DNA of 64,000 bases, from the NCBI GenBank assembly GCA_021234535.1, contig CM037842.1:25729106-25793105 (forward strand), in the 5' to 3' direction. The first letter of the stretch is position 1. Every line of letters begins with the position of its first letter. The DNA comes from Stichopus chloronotus. Taxonomy: Eukaryota; Echinodermata; Holothuroidea; Aspidochirotida; Stichopodidae. Shown here piece by piece: positions 24,225 to 36,825 of the stretch. Made by a program: the position numbers and the translations under genes. Under the pieces are notes generated by a model. That model was not told the DNA's origin. It ran no database searches and was given only the letters and a program-made list of their open reading frames with translations.

Positions 24225-24960
24225 ATTTTTCATACTGAGCAGATGATCCCAATCGTTTTTGGTCGAGGTCAAAGGTCGTTTGAGGTCACCAGTGGTCAAA
24301 CTGTAAAAACCTTGTAACCACAATATCTCAAGAAGGGTAACTGTGACCGATGTCATATTTGGTGTGGGGACTGTATATAGTAAGTAGAATATTCGCTTTG
24401 ATTTTGATGGAGGTCAAAGGTCATTTGAGGTCACCGGCGTTCAAAATATGAAAACCTTGTAAACACAGTATCAGAAGGCAACTAAGACTGATGTCATACT
24501 TGATGTGTTGCTTTGTCATACCGAATAGCTGATCCCTATTATTTTTGGTTAGGGGCAAAGGTCATGTGAGGTCACCATAAGTCAAACTGTTTACATGTGT
24601 AAACACAATATCTCCAGGAGTCTAACCTTGAATAATGTCATACTTGATGTGTGGACTGTATGTGCTGAGGAGAAGACTCCTTTCGTTTTTGCTGGAGTTC
24701 AAAGGTCGTTTGAGGTCACCCGAGGTCAAACTGTGGAAACCTTGCAAACACATTGTCTCCAGAAGGGTGATGTTGACAAATATCATACTTGATGTGTGGG
24801 TTGGCCATACTGGGTAGGTGATCCATATTGCTTTTGGTGGGCATCAAATGTCATTTGAGGTTACCAAAAGAAGGTCATTTTGGTTTAAAGGCTTTTTAGT
24901 GGGGTGTTTCAAGGACAATAACTGTAGTTGATCTCATACTTGCCATGTGGATAATTCATG
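24225..24960 (+). repeat. ~145-bp tandem repeat, locus 4, with DR1 motifs
   Basis: Five units. Their DR1-type cores start at 24266, 24411 (exact AGGTCAAAGGTCA), 24552, 24696 and 24841 (periods 145, 141, 144, 145). Most cores are followed by TTGAGGTCACC and AAAACCTTGTAAACACA. It is the largest array of this family here and lies outside the SORL1 transcript. Confidence 0.9.
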
Positions 24961-26959
24961 TTTGTTATAATATAACCATGTCGCAAGGAATCACAAAGTC
25001 TTTTGTCTTTCTGGTTTAAATTTTTTTCTTTGTTAACAAACTTCCAAAAGAAATGAGTTTGCATAAGAGTTTTTTTCGTTGTGGTTCTTCGTACAGAAGT
25101 TAAATATGTATATTAGATGACCCTGTTCTGTTCACATTTAAGCAAAAGACAAAAAAGTCTAATAAATCTTCTTGCTACCATAGTTACCACTCCAATTATT
25201 GAAATTTCTCCTGAACGAAACATGGTGTAGATTTTGGTTTTTAGGTTAGTATCAAATGGAAAAGTAAAATGGAAGATTAACGATAAAGTCTAGTATTATT
25301 TTCTTCAAGCGGCACGTCCTGCTTGAAGGTGATATGTCATTATAAGGAAGACTTCATTAAGTAATTTCGTAGCTTTCAGTCACGGCAAGTTCCTCCTAAG
25401 AAGTCAAATATGCCTGTCACTAGAAAGTAGAAACTATAAACTGCGCAGCTCGAACTTTGACCAATGCTATCCCTCAGAGGCTTAATGAGCAGATGTCCCA
25501 CTTTAACTGTAACAAACTACAGTTCCTTTGCAAGTAGGAGAAAACACAAAAACCTTAGAAGTAAACCAAAAAGTTGAGAAACATCTGTGGTTATCAGCCA
25601 AAACGAGAGAAATTTTACAAAAAGAGAGAGTACTTTTTCTATTTTTATCTTTTAATTTTTTAGTCCCATTTTTTCCCGACTTTCTAACTTCAATACACCA
25701 CCTGCACACCCTCCCTTGCACCCCTTCCACATACACCTATTTTTATCTCTCTTTTCCTCTCTCTCTCTCTCTCTCTGTCGAGTCTACGCCACGCCCATCC
25801 CTTCAGCATGGCGTTAAAAAAAAAATCATCCACCAAAATTATGAAGTTTTTCTTCGGTAGTACTCATTCATGCAAACGAATTGCAGTACATACTAATAAA
25901 CTCAGCTGTTTTTTATGTATCCGATGCTAAATCGATGCAGACGCTATAACAAAATTCCAGAGCCAAAGATCACGTGATTGCAATCTGATATTGAGAGTGG
26001 AGTTCCCGTCGATGTGTGAGGGTACCTCGTCTAGGTATCTCCTTACTTCGCAACGTAAGGACGAGAATATGATTTATATCACACACTGAAACGTTGCGGG
26101 AACTATCCACATGGCGGTCATACCTCAGTTTCAACTAACCTTTGCCAAAAAAAAAGTTCAAGTTCAAGTTCACTGGTTGCCATGGAAACGTTATGACCTA
26201 CTATTACACGGGGTATAAAATTCATGCATTTGTGACAAGTACCATCCAGCGCTGTTCATATATATTTTTTTTAATGTTTCTCATACTCTATTTTTTCAAA
26301 CTGTAAAATTGATTTTTTTTTTTTTTGCAGCATGTGATCAATCGAAAATAAATCATAGATAAAAACCATGGTAAAAAATAGATTCATACTTTAAAGACAT
26401 AACTGGTTGGTGGTATTCTTTACAGAGGTTTACTTGATACAAAACTTTAAAGGTCATTTTCCTTCTATATTCTAGAGGGCAAATCTCGTGGCATGATATT
26501 CGAAGAACTTGATTTTGATTTTTTTTTTTGACAACATTTATTTGAGTCATTCTCTGGATTTACATGTAACACAATTCAGAAAATAATACATCGAATCAAA
26601 ACTCAAGAGAGACCCAGGAGGAAACTCAAGAAAAGCTCCATAGAGCTTGTAAAAGAGCCTTCCAAAAACTTTCAATGACTCACTTGAAGGGAAAAGCTAA
26701 AGAAGGATTGTAATTGAATAACTACCGTATTCTGTTAGAAATCTGACCAAACGTAAATCTTAGCTGGAGCTCTAGCTGACCTAATGTTTAGTCAATACCT
26801 AATGTATCGACACGTGACCAATGGGCCGTAGTTTGGTAGGCCAACTTTGCAAAAATTTGTTCCACATTCTTGACTTCTCAAACGCATTTATAAATAAAGC
26901 AAAGCATTGGGAGCAAAGCATTGGGCCAAAAAGCAAAAACAGAGGTACTTCTAAAGTCA
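24961..26959. other. Intergenic sequence, no gene seen
   Basis: AT-rich, with a (TC)n tract at about 25755-25778. No exon or recognised element. Confidence 0.45.
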
Positions 26960-27292
26960 GCAATGCTAAGTGAACAAGAGTTTAGTGATAGTTGATGATA
27001 CATGCAGCACACGAAGGCTACGTTTTAAGCTGTTCCACCTCCTCATACTTTGAAAAGGCGATAGTATTGAATATTCATATTTGATTCGATAAATATGGAT
27101 GTTACAGATTTTCGGAATTCCTTACCGATTTTTTTTTGTTTTTTTTTGTTGCGAATTTGACTCGTTTCTGGAAATTGTCCACATGTTTTGAGATAATCTT
27201 GATCATATTTGTTAGTTATAACTCATTGTACGGTACCGGTGGGGAATTGTAGTGAAATAAATTGTGAAAATAAACCCTGATTTCCTCTTTAA
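26960..27292 (+). mobile_element. TTAA-flanked MITE copy 2, left end missing
   Basis: Closely similar to 5721-6008. It ends AAACCCTGATTTCCTC and TTTAAG at 27292, the reverse complement (one change) of the left terminus of copy 1 at 5409-5430. The two truncated copies together show an element with inverted repeats of about 22 bp and a TTAA target. Confidence 0.8.
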
Positions 27293-28135
27293 GTAAAATA
27301 GTAATGATTTGTTCATTGTGTGTGTGTGCGTTGGTGTGTGTGTTTTCTGACTAATCTGTACCTTGTGCCTTATGAAGACGATTTAGTTAGCTTTCTTCTT
27401 TTTTTTTTTCTTTTCGTGAGGCCTCGTTCTCTGACAGTTTATCTTGTGTAAAGATTTTCATACATAGAGGACTTACATGTGGAAAGATGAAAAACGCCCC
27501 CTATTTACTGTGTACCATCTTTGAACATACGACTACAGATATTGGCTAGGGGTCAGTTATGCTGGCCAGTCTCTGTTTTCTTTATATGTACAGCTGTTAT
27601 TATTAAAGTCATTTACTTTGTCCAACAAACCTTGTTCGAAAATTTTGACCGTAGATATATTATCTTTGGATACACTTTGATATCCGTATTTACGTGCATG
27701 TGTATATTAGCGGAACAAAGATAATGGCCGACGTCGCAGCCCCAGAATCCACAGCATCATACATAGGTATGACAGGGGCACATCCAAAGCCAGGTTCTCC
27801 AACCATACAAAATCCCTCAAATACACTAAGTATGAAACAGAAACAGATTGTCAAAGCACAATTTGGCCGCTGAAATGTCAGAACATGTACTACTCCATTA
27901 GCTGGAAAATCATAGCCAACCCCACCTCCCCCTCCCCCCATCTGTGGATCCTGGGAGATGCAACCTGTGTAGAGGAGAGAAAATACGTCTCAATAATTTC
28001 AAAGGAAATCGCCTCAAGAAATACAATGAATATCTCTGCCCTTGTTGACACCCCCCCCCCCCCAGTAATGTAGAAAACCAGCCAAGCGTAACCCCAGATC
28101 GCTCAACGGAATCGACACTCTACAAGCCGATTCAA

Positions 28136-28183
28136 TCACCTGAAGAGGGCTATAGAGTAAGGACGAAACCTGGTGGTAGTGGC
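28136..28183 (+). ncRNA. Decayed hammerhead-ribozyme-like motif
   Basis: CTGAAGA (28140-28146), GAAA (28165-28168), a 2-bp stem III CC/GG with loop TGGT, then UA and GTGG, which pairs with the upstream CAC. The order is that of a type I hammerhead. The stem II position (28147-28164) keeps only its closing G-C pair, so this copy is probably inactive. Confidence 0.35.
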
Positions 28184-31100
28184 TTAACATAAGGTTAAAG
28201 CTCCAAGGTTGCCATTTTCAGCGATTTTTAGATTTTTGTCTTTTAATTTTACGAAAATTTTACGAAAATTGCCATTTTGCCAAGATAGTTCTTTTGTATG
28301 GCACCTGGAAATTGAAGACGAAAATACCCACACAACAGTCTATCCGCAACCACCTAGTTAATTAGGTCTACTGGGGAGTCCCAACGAATGGCATGTCGCG
28401 GAACTGGACTGACATGTGATAGCCAACTTTTTGTTGAATAATGCAAAATGAGGCTTTCTCTTTTCTATTATAGCAAACTAGGTGGACACTTTGATCTTCC
28501 ATTTCCTTGGAAGTTAAAGATTACTTAGGTATAATGTAGGATATTAAAAAACATACCCTATCGAAGAGAGGCTGTTATTCCCCACGTCTCAAAGGGTGTC
28601 TTCAAACTTTGAGGGTACCTGACTTATTAAATGATTCAATTCGCTATTTTTCATTCGACTTTTGCAGATGACAACATGAGCTCTCCGTAACACCAATATT
28701 ACCAAGTTTGATTGACTCAATCACATATGATTTACAATTTAAAATACAGCGATTTTACTGTACATTTTGTATATACGGAATATAGCCTACACTTACGAGT
28801 ATGCGCTGGTGTTCACACACTTGCCGTCGTTTCGTTTCGCGTAAGTGGTACTGACATGCACGTGTATATAGGGCCGCGACAGACTCGTGTAATATTTGCC
28901 AACTACCTGACTCATTACGAAATGCAATGTTGCAAAACTGAAATCAGGGGATAGGAGTTAACATTTACCTTCTATTTAAAAAAAAGACGGTTTTACGTCT
29001 CGATTTAATACTGGATTATTTACGAGGTGCTGGAAACACATTGTAGAGTTTCGTAAGAAGGGTCAAACCTGCTTTTGAACATTTTGCTCGACGAAGTGGC
29101 TATCAACAATATTTTTTACCTTTTGGCCAATAGTGCTTATGATTGTAATCTTTTGATAGTTTCTAAATACTTGGATATTATGCTTGAAAAATCACCACTC
29201 GTAGTTCATTAGCATTCACAACTCCATGACGTCACGAAACGTCATGCATGAAATCTGAGGGAAAGAATCTCATTTTGAATGACTGCGGATAGACTGACCA
29301 CCTGCGTGTGCTACAGTGGTTTTTTCCCCTTTCTGTAGTTCCGTTAATCGGTTTCTGAAAACCTCTCCACCTTGAGAGTGACGTCAGACTTGTTTATTTC
29401 TACCTGTCACCCGATTCAAGTAAGAAAGACTAGGAGATGTTTACGATTTGGATATCTGACATTGGTGCAGTACAGCGTTGCCTTGAAGTGATTGTCACAA
29501 ACGGTCAGTCAGGGTTTCCAAAGTGTCCCAGTTGCGTAAAACTATCCACAGTGGATGAACCAAATATGTACGCGTTAGACAGTAAGCATACATGACCTCG
29601 CAAAAACACTGATGCAGTTGCCCCATTAACGACCCTCACTTCACCCGTTAAGAGTGCACCGGGATGTAAATAACGTATACAGTTGTCTGTTTCAATGAAC
29701 GTATCTTGAAAATAACCCTCTCCATTTTGGTGACAATAGGAAGGATACACCAGTACATAAATGTCAAGACGACAACACTATCGTCCAACGACAAGAGAAT
29801 TTTCTCTGCTATAAACTCCCCCCCCCCCCCTTTCTGTTATCATACGCCACTTTGAGATTTCCAAAGTCGACAAAATAATTAAAATGTCCCTTTAAGTAAC
29901 TCCATTTGATGATTTAATGCTACCTAGAATACGACTTATACTTAAAATGGAAGTTTACTGACCGAAAAGCTTTAACAGTATGTAGCCTCCCCTTGCCATT
30001 ACTGGTAGATTACAACGGAAACGAGTTTACAAAAATGTCGAAAGCAGTTCGTGTTTACGATTCGCAGTGATCAAAACTAACTGACACTTTTTTATACAGT
30101 TTTAAAGTCCTTTTAAGTTCCAAATTATGACGTAATCAACCGTTCCATGGATTTTGTCGCTGTTAGTAGCAGAAAGAAAACTGTTTCGGTTTTACAACGT
30201 GAAATCACATCAATCTATCTTTATTTTGCGTGGAAACATTACTCAAAGAATAATTCCCACGTCCCCTTTATGCATTTCAGTTTCAAACATTATGCGAATT
30301 CTTAAAGGGGATATGTGACACAAATTGTGTGCTATACAAGAATATATGCTGAGGTATGCACGTCAGGGGAAGACGAATTTGACATAAAGTTTGTTTGGCG
30401 CAAAGGAAAGTATCTCACATGTTACAACTCTCTTTAGCGTAAAAACAGTCACAAAATGGATAAAATATGGATAGCAACATGCATTTTATGTTTTGCTTCT
30501 TGTTCTTTCGTCATTGAAACAAACGGAAGATTCAGTCAACCGATGAAGTTGCGTGGGGAGGGGTTGGGGACTCAAGGGACCAGGGAAGGGTAATATGCAA
30601 TTAGAAGCGGTAAAGAGTTATATTGGAATATGCATGCCTGGATGGTATAATCAGTTTCTTTTTTGTAAACTGTCCATTGGGTACAGATCATGGATAGAAG
30701 TGAACTATACTGCCATGGTCTGTGACTTGGGACCCCCCCCCCCGGGCCTCTGTAAAGTTGGATGATACTGATTTGAAATTGCATGCAAGATCATGAAAAT
30801 ATTGTCAAAGTAAAAATTAATTGATATGATCAGAAGTAATTTTTGTCCCAACACCATTGGTTTAGAATTTTTATGAATTCATTGCATTATACACAGTTTG
30901 ACTGCTGTCATTTGAAAGGAAATTTTCCCCAGCTGTTCACTCGTCGAGACACTTCCTTCGATTTGCGCCACAAAGAAGATGGATTCTGTCAAAACCTGAA
31001 TTTTAAAAAAAATGAAAAAGAAGACCTTCGCATACGCTTCATGCTGTTCGACATAATTGCTTTCTCTGTCTACGTATATCTACAGTCGTATCATAAAAAA

Positions 31101-31820
31101 CGAAGAAAGCTCACGTTATGGCCATCAAGAAAAGACAAAAAATGTGGGGGCGCCCTCCGTTTATTCTCAAAGGAATAATATGTGCATGTGTATTCATACT
31201 AACAGTCAACACTGAATGAACTCAATTTTGAAATTGAATTTCAATTTGCATTTAAAATGATATAATTTATTTTCACTGTCAATTTTTCAAATCACATGTG
31301 AAACTATCTTCTACCTGCTTCAGTTTTCATCCATTTTGGTGTAAAAGTTCAGGTTACATTTTTGAGTGATTTCTGGATTTGATGAGGCCTGTACGTGTTA
31401 CACAAAAAGAACGCACTTTACTAGGATGCCCTTATTACCAACGACGAGATGTGGGGTTCCGCGACTTCGGTCTCCTTACAGCTATATTTCTACTATTTAC
31501 AATAACTAGAAAATTCTATTTCAACTTGATATGATGACCACCTATGTGTATGTCTATAGTGACTGGTTACTAAACATACCGAAAGTGTTTAATCACACCA
31601 GTAAAGGTATTTAAAGCTCGTAAGAGAGGTGGTCCATGCATTAAAATGTTACGTTGCGTGTATTTTACATTCTATAATTCTTTGTCCTACTCAAGAGCCT
31701 CTTAATGCCGTCTCATTTTACAGTGCCAAAAACGTCTGTAAATTTACAGAAAACGAAACAAAGAAATAAATAAGAAATGCAGACATTTTCTGGCAAATAT
31801 TTGCCAGAATATACATGTCC
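28184..31820. other. Intergenic sequence, no gene seen
   Basis: No confident exon. A minus-strand open frame at 29505-29776 is unassigned (see findings). TTAAAGG-type ends at 29893 and 30304 are unpaired. Confidence 0.4.
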
Positions 31821-31869
31821 TTAAAGAGACAGATTGAGTTTCACGAAACAACTAGATATGTCTCTTTAA
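31821..31869. mobile_element. 41-bp mini inverted repeat between TTAA sites
   Basis: TTAA-AGAGACA ... TGTCTCT-TTAA: perfect 7-bp arms (11 bp with TTAA) around about 27 bp. The termini resemble those of the TTAA MITEs elsewhere in the window, so it is either a very short member or an internal-deletion relic. Confidence 0.55.
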
Positions 31870-34800
31870 GAACGTGTACTTTTAAGGAATTGAGTCCTTA
31901 GTTAGTATCTCGTGGGCCGAAAGAGGCTGCGCATTCAAGATCTATTCAACGACATGAGTTCCACTGACTATCAGAAAGGACGGCACATGACTAATGACCT
32001 CCTCCACATGACCCGCTATCCCTGCCTTTTCTCACGCCACCAATTCCCATCTTTTCCCCAGTTGCTCATCTTTATCCTCTTTTATAGTTGTCAGGTTCTT
32101 TTCATCTCCGGTCCCCCCCCCCCTTTTTTTTTTGCCTAGGTATTTTTTTTTTCTCTTCTCCCCCTATTAAGTCTTTCGTCAGCTCTACAGCCCTTGCACA
32201 CTGATCCTCTCTTACTCTTCCCCTTGTGTCCTCTATTCTTCTCTCTGTGACTACGTGTACTTTTGCCTCCATTACTTCTTGTGAGTTTATCTCCGAAGAA
32301 CATCTTGGAAGGATAAAAATGTCATGCAGGACAAGTTATTTTTATATATGTCCTGAGATTTCTGATCAATTTTAGTTTTAACGTAAACTGTAGACACTTA
32401 ACATTATCTGGAAGTATTGAAATATGTTTCAAATTTGGAACGTGAAAGAAATGTATGAATCTATGTGTCCGGACTTATAGCTGAGGAGTAGACTCCACAA
32501 TACCCATAATGCAACAAGCTTTACTCACGTTATGAGTAGCACAGTAAGCAGCCGCATACTCGTCCAACAAATGTTCACTTCCTTCCATTTCATGTTCTTC
32601 CTGATGTTACAGACACGTTAGAGGCAAAACAGATATGCGTCGATGGAAACGTGACCTGTAAGAAAAATATTAATTGTCCAGTGATTATAGCGGCAATATA
32701 AGCCAGTTAGGTCAGGTGACTCATTGGTTAGGCTGATTAGGCTAGAGGTTACCTCTCTCTCCATCCACTCCTGTAGTTATCATAGACCATGTTCATCTGC
32801 TGTTGGAAACATACAGATCCGTAACCAGCTCAGATTCTTAACGGGGAGGGGCAAATCAAAGTAGTCAAAAGTGTTTATAATTTGTTTTCACCAAAACTTT
32901 CTAGCTGGAGAAAACTTTAGGGAGATTCTCCCTTGCCCGACTACAGGACTACACAATGCAACCCAGTGCAAATATGCTTAACGAGGCTCATTGGTTTTAT
33001 TCAGTGATATTTTGTTTCACCTGTTGAGTAGTAACTCATATGTTGACAATAATCAAACTGGGAGACTCTGAACGTCTGGCACACAACTAAAGACACAGTG
33101 ATAGGGTAATAAACTATCAAAATTATTTATATTGCAAATGTGTGACCAGACAACTTTACCATAAGGTAATAACCATAGTCAACCCCTCTTTCCAAACTGC
33201 AATTTCTCACATTTTTGGTAACTGTAGGAATAGTAACATGACTAACGAGGCTAATGAGAAGTATTGGCATTCAATTGTTTCCGTCAATCTCATCACAAAA
33301 ATAAACTATATCAACCCAAGTAACCCCTGATTTCATATGGAAAATACATCACTGGCTCACTGTTCGTACACTCACATCCTAATAAAGGGAAGGCGAAAAC
33401 AGAGAAACAGGTTTTCCTTCGATTTGCTGATATCTATAAAAAAAAAAAAAAAAGTCTTGGCGACTTACCTATTCCAATAACAATAAATTCGATATTTGGT
33501 TCGGTGACATATCACGATTATTGAAAACTCACAAATTGTAAATAAAGCTTCACCTTTTTATTCCAAAAGGTGAAAAAGTGCAGTCTTATACAACTGTATG
33601 GAGAAAATAGTGCTTGGTTTGATTTTTGCCGCAAAACGCATCAGTCTGTGACAAGACGCCCGACACAGCAGAGAACTAGACTCGACTTCAAACAGTAACC
33701 GAAATGAGGTCAGGGGAAAACGTGTTTGGATCAGAAGGGTATTATCGTTCCACATATATGAGAAAATTGTTTCGAAACCAGTTATTAGAAACTGAAAATT
33801 AATAACGTTCACTTCCCCTTACTGGCTCATTATATAGACTTATGCTTATATGAGGCAAACCATTGGAATTCATCTTCTTCAGATGCATGGTAGAATATAT
33901 ATATGTATATACATCTATATGTATATATATATATATATGTATATATATTAACGGTTTATGGGTGTTAAGTAAAGAATGTGCTCATTAATTTGGGATTTTA
34001 CTCTAAATTTTAAATGTTTGGAATGTTGTACAATATCTGTTACCATCACTGCCAAGAGGAGCACACGCGTGAGTCAGAGCAGCATACCGTAATTAAGTCG
34101 TGCATGCACTGGATTGTCTCGTTCATTTAACGTGGACATTTAGGCTCACTGTAGTTTTATTTCACGTAGGCCTAGAATATGTAAACGGTGCCTGTAAGCA
34201 GCCACTGAAAGTGACTTTCTGTAGTGGTTCTCTTTTAGCCAACAACTATTTAATTGGGGTCATAGAAGGTTATCTCATCTGCTGAAATATGAATAACTTC
34301 ACAATTTCTTAATGTCAACCCAAGATGGGAAAGCAGATAAATAATGAAGTGAAACCAGCAGGAAACTAAAGTATATAGGCATGATCACCAGTAGATGAAC
34401 ACATCATTAAGGTGAGGATATAAATTATAGTCTTCAATTATATCATATTATCATTATTTTTATTTTTAATCTCTCGTCGTCAGAACTTAACGACCAAACT
34501 TATGGCATCTCTCCAACAAGGACTGATGGACCTGTTTATTTCTTTTGTTTTGTTTTTTGTACTTTCTCTTTTCTTTTCCTTGTTTTTTTTTTCTTTTTGA
34601 AGGGGGATTTTTTTTTCAAATGCTCAGATTCCTGTGTGATCATTTCCGGCATCAAACAAGAGTTCCGAAATAACGGGAAATACTAAAATTCTGGAGAAAA
34701 AGACAAGAATTCAAAGAAACAAGAGCTCTGATTTATAGTAACGAATGTCAAACCTGAACAAAACAGCCACTGTCTTTACAACTAGTAAGAAAAATGAAAT

Positions 34801-35855
34801 GGCATCAGCGTTTTAAAACTGATTTTATTCTTTTCGTTGTCTTTCCCTCTTTTCCAAAATTCGTTTCGTATATTCTCCATTAAATTTCGTAGCTGGAGGC
34901 TTGATGTGTACTGGAAAGGCTTCTGTGGAGTCGTTTGTGGTGACTAATTATTCTCATCGATTACACGAAAAAGTATTCCCTCGTCAAGACCAATAAATGC
35001 GTTGATCTGTCTTTCTTTTTTTTGTGGGGGGTATATCATATAGCTTGAGCAAAATGATTGCATTCTTGTTTCTTTCAGTACCGCCATTTTGAATCTGTAT
35101 CATTCGAATTACAGGAATACAGGGGGGTTTTTGTTTTTGTTATGGTATATTATTTTCCTACATCAAAATTATAAGGATTACAAGGACGTTTTAACTTTTC
35201 TTGACTTATTATTAGTTGAATACAAATCTTTGAACATGTCTAATGTATTCAAAGTAACACAGAAGAGGCAATTTTCCTCATGAAATTGATAAGCACGAAG
35301 TGAAATGTTAGTATTTCCTATTAGTCTGTGGTCTGCAGTATAATGAGCTGCGTTTGATCGTAGTCAAATTATTTTCCTACATTCATAAAAAAAAAGATAC
35401 TGGACAGGATCGACGGTCTAGAATTACTTCATGAGATCAAATTTCCCACGCCCCCCCCCCTCCCCCTCTCTCTCTTCTCCCTTTACGAAGCCATGCTTTA
35501 AACAGTTACGTATTGAAAAAATGACTTTATTGAAGAATTTCACGCTATAAACAGTAGAGTTACAACCGATAGAGGCAAGTCTGAATCAAACACGACTCAA
35601 TTTGCCGAATGAGGAATACAAAGATTGATATAGCGGTACGGTGCTATAGTGTGTATACTTCTAAAAGGCTTTACGTTTTGTTGTTTGTTGTGCTTTTTTA
35701 ATAGTCAAACTTAAAAACAAAATTATATGAGGCATTTTATTTGTTATTTTTTTATTTGTTATCTTTTTCTTTACATTTAATCACGTGTGCACTAGCATGA
35801 GACTTTAGAATTTCGTTATGCACTGAGCATGCTCTCTTAATCCTTCGACATTTTT
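31870..35855. other. Intergenic sequence, no gene seen
   Basis: AT-rich. A TATATG-type microsatellite lies at about 33895-33948 and a poly(A) tract at about 33438. No exon recognised. Confidence 0.4.
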
Positions 35856-35908
35856 AGCTCATACCAGCATGCTGGTGTGAGCTTTTGTGATCAAGCAGCG
35901 TCACTCTA

Positions 35909-35948
35909 TCTATCAATCTATCTATCTATCTATCTATCTATCTCTCTC

Positions 35949-36008
<60 letters not shown>

Positions 36009-36017
36009 CCTACCTAC

Positions 36018-36058
<41 letters not shown>

Positions 36059-36063
36059 AATCA

Positions 36064-36101
<38 letters not shown>
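35909..36101 (+). repeat. (CTAT)n-(CTAC)n-(CTAT)n-(CTGT)n microsatellite
   Basis: Long tetranucleotide tract inside the element at 35856-37370. It changes from CTAT to CTGT at its right end, typical of a compound repeat that accumulated point changes. Confidence 0.97.
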
Positions 36102-36102
<1 letters not shown>

Positions 36103-36786
36103 CACAATTTGTTCCGAATGCTTTTATTCCAGCATGCTTTTATGGATTTGTCTGGAAACACAATGTTTGTTGGGTGTTGGACCAATTAGGGTGCCCAGGA
36201 ATTTTTGGTCCCATGTGGGCCCTTTGGCCCATTTTATGAAATTCTACAAAATGCTTCTCCTCATCCAGATTATATTGTACAATGTTGATGTTTCGTCACA
36301 ATGATGCTCAGTTATTGGTCCATTCAGGGTGTTCAGGAATTGGTAGTCCAAGATCCGGTGTGGGCCCATTATGTGAAATTCTGTTTGGAATGTAGCTTCT
36401 CACACATGCATCCATGAGTCTTTGGGTGGTAGTTCATGTGGGGTGTACAAAAAAAGGTTCCAGTCTAAGGTCCAGGGTCCATTTTAGGAAATTCTACAAA
36501 GTTGTTCTACTCCTACATATTGCGCAATGTTGATGGTTTATCATAATGATACTCTGCCAGTGGTTATCTTAGGGTGTCCATGAATTTGTAGTCTATGATT
36601 CCATGAGGACCGTATGGTCCATTTTATGGAAGTCTGCTAATTGCTTCTCCTTCTACCGTTATGGTGCCGCCTTAAACTGTCATACACATCTCAAATATCC
36701 CTATCGTACATGAATGATAATTGAGTAATTGGACAGTGTCAGTTGGTATGCTAACTGAAACTTTGTATTGCCCTCAGGTATGTTGA

Positions 36787-36825
36787 CCCCTTTAAGTCCA
36801 TATACGGTATATGGACTTAAAGGGG
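36787..36825. repeat. 39-bp perfect palindrome containing two TTAA sites
   Basis: Two 19-bp arms, perfect complements, flank a single central base. The arms begin CCCCTTTAAGTCC. It reads as the right end of one TTAA MITE (CCCCT-TTAA), a 21-bp palindromic spacer, then the left end of another (TTAA-AGGGG). Confidence 0.85.

Noticed and set aside
35877..36239. 120-codon frame rich in Tyr-Leu-Ser-Ile
   Set aside because: It is the translation of the (CTAT)n microsatellite.
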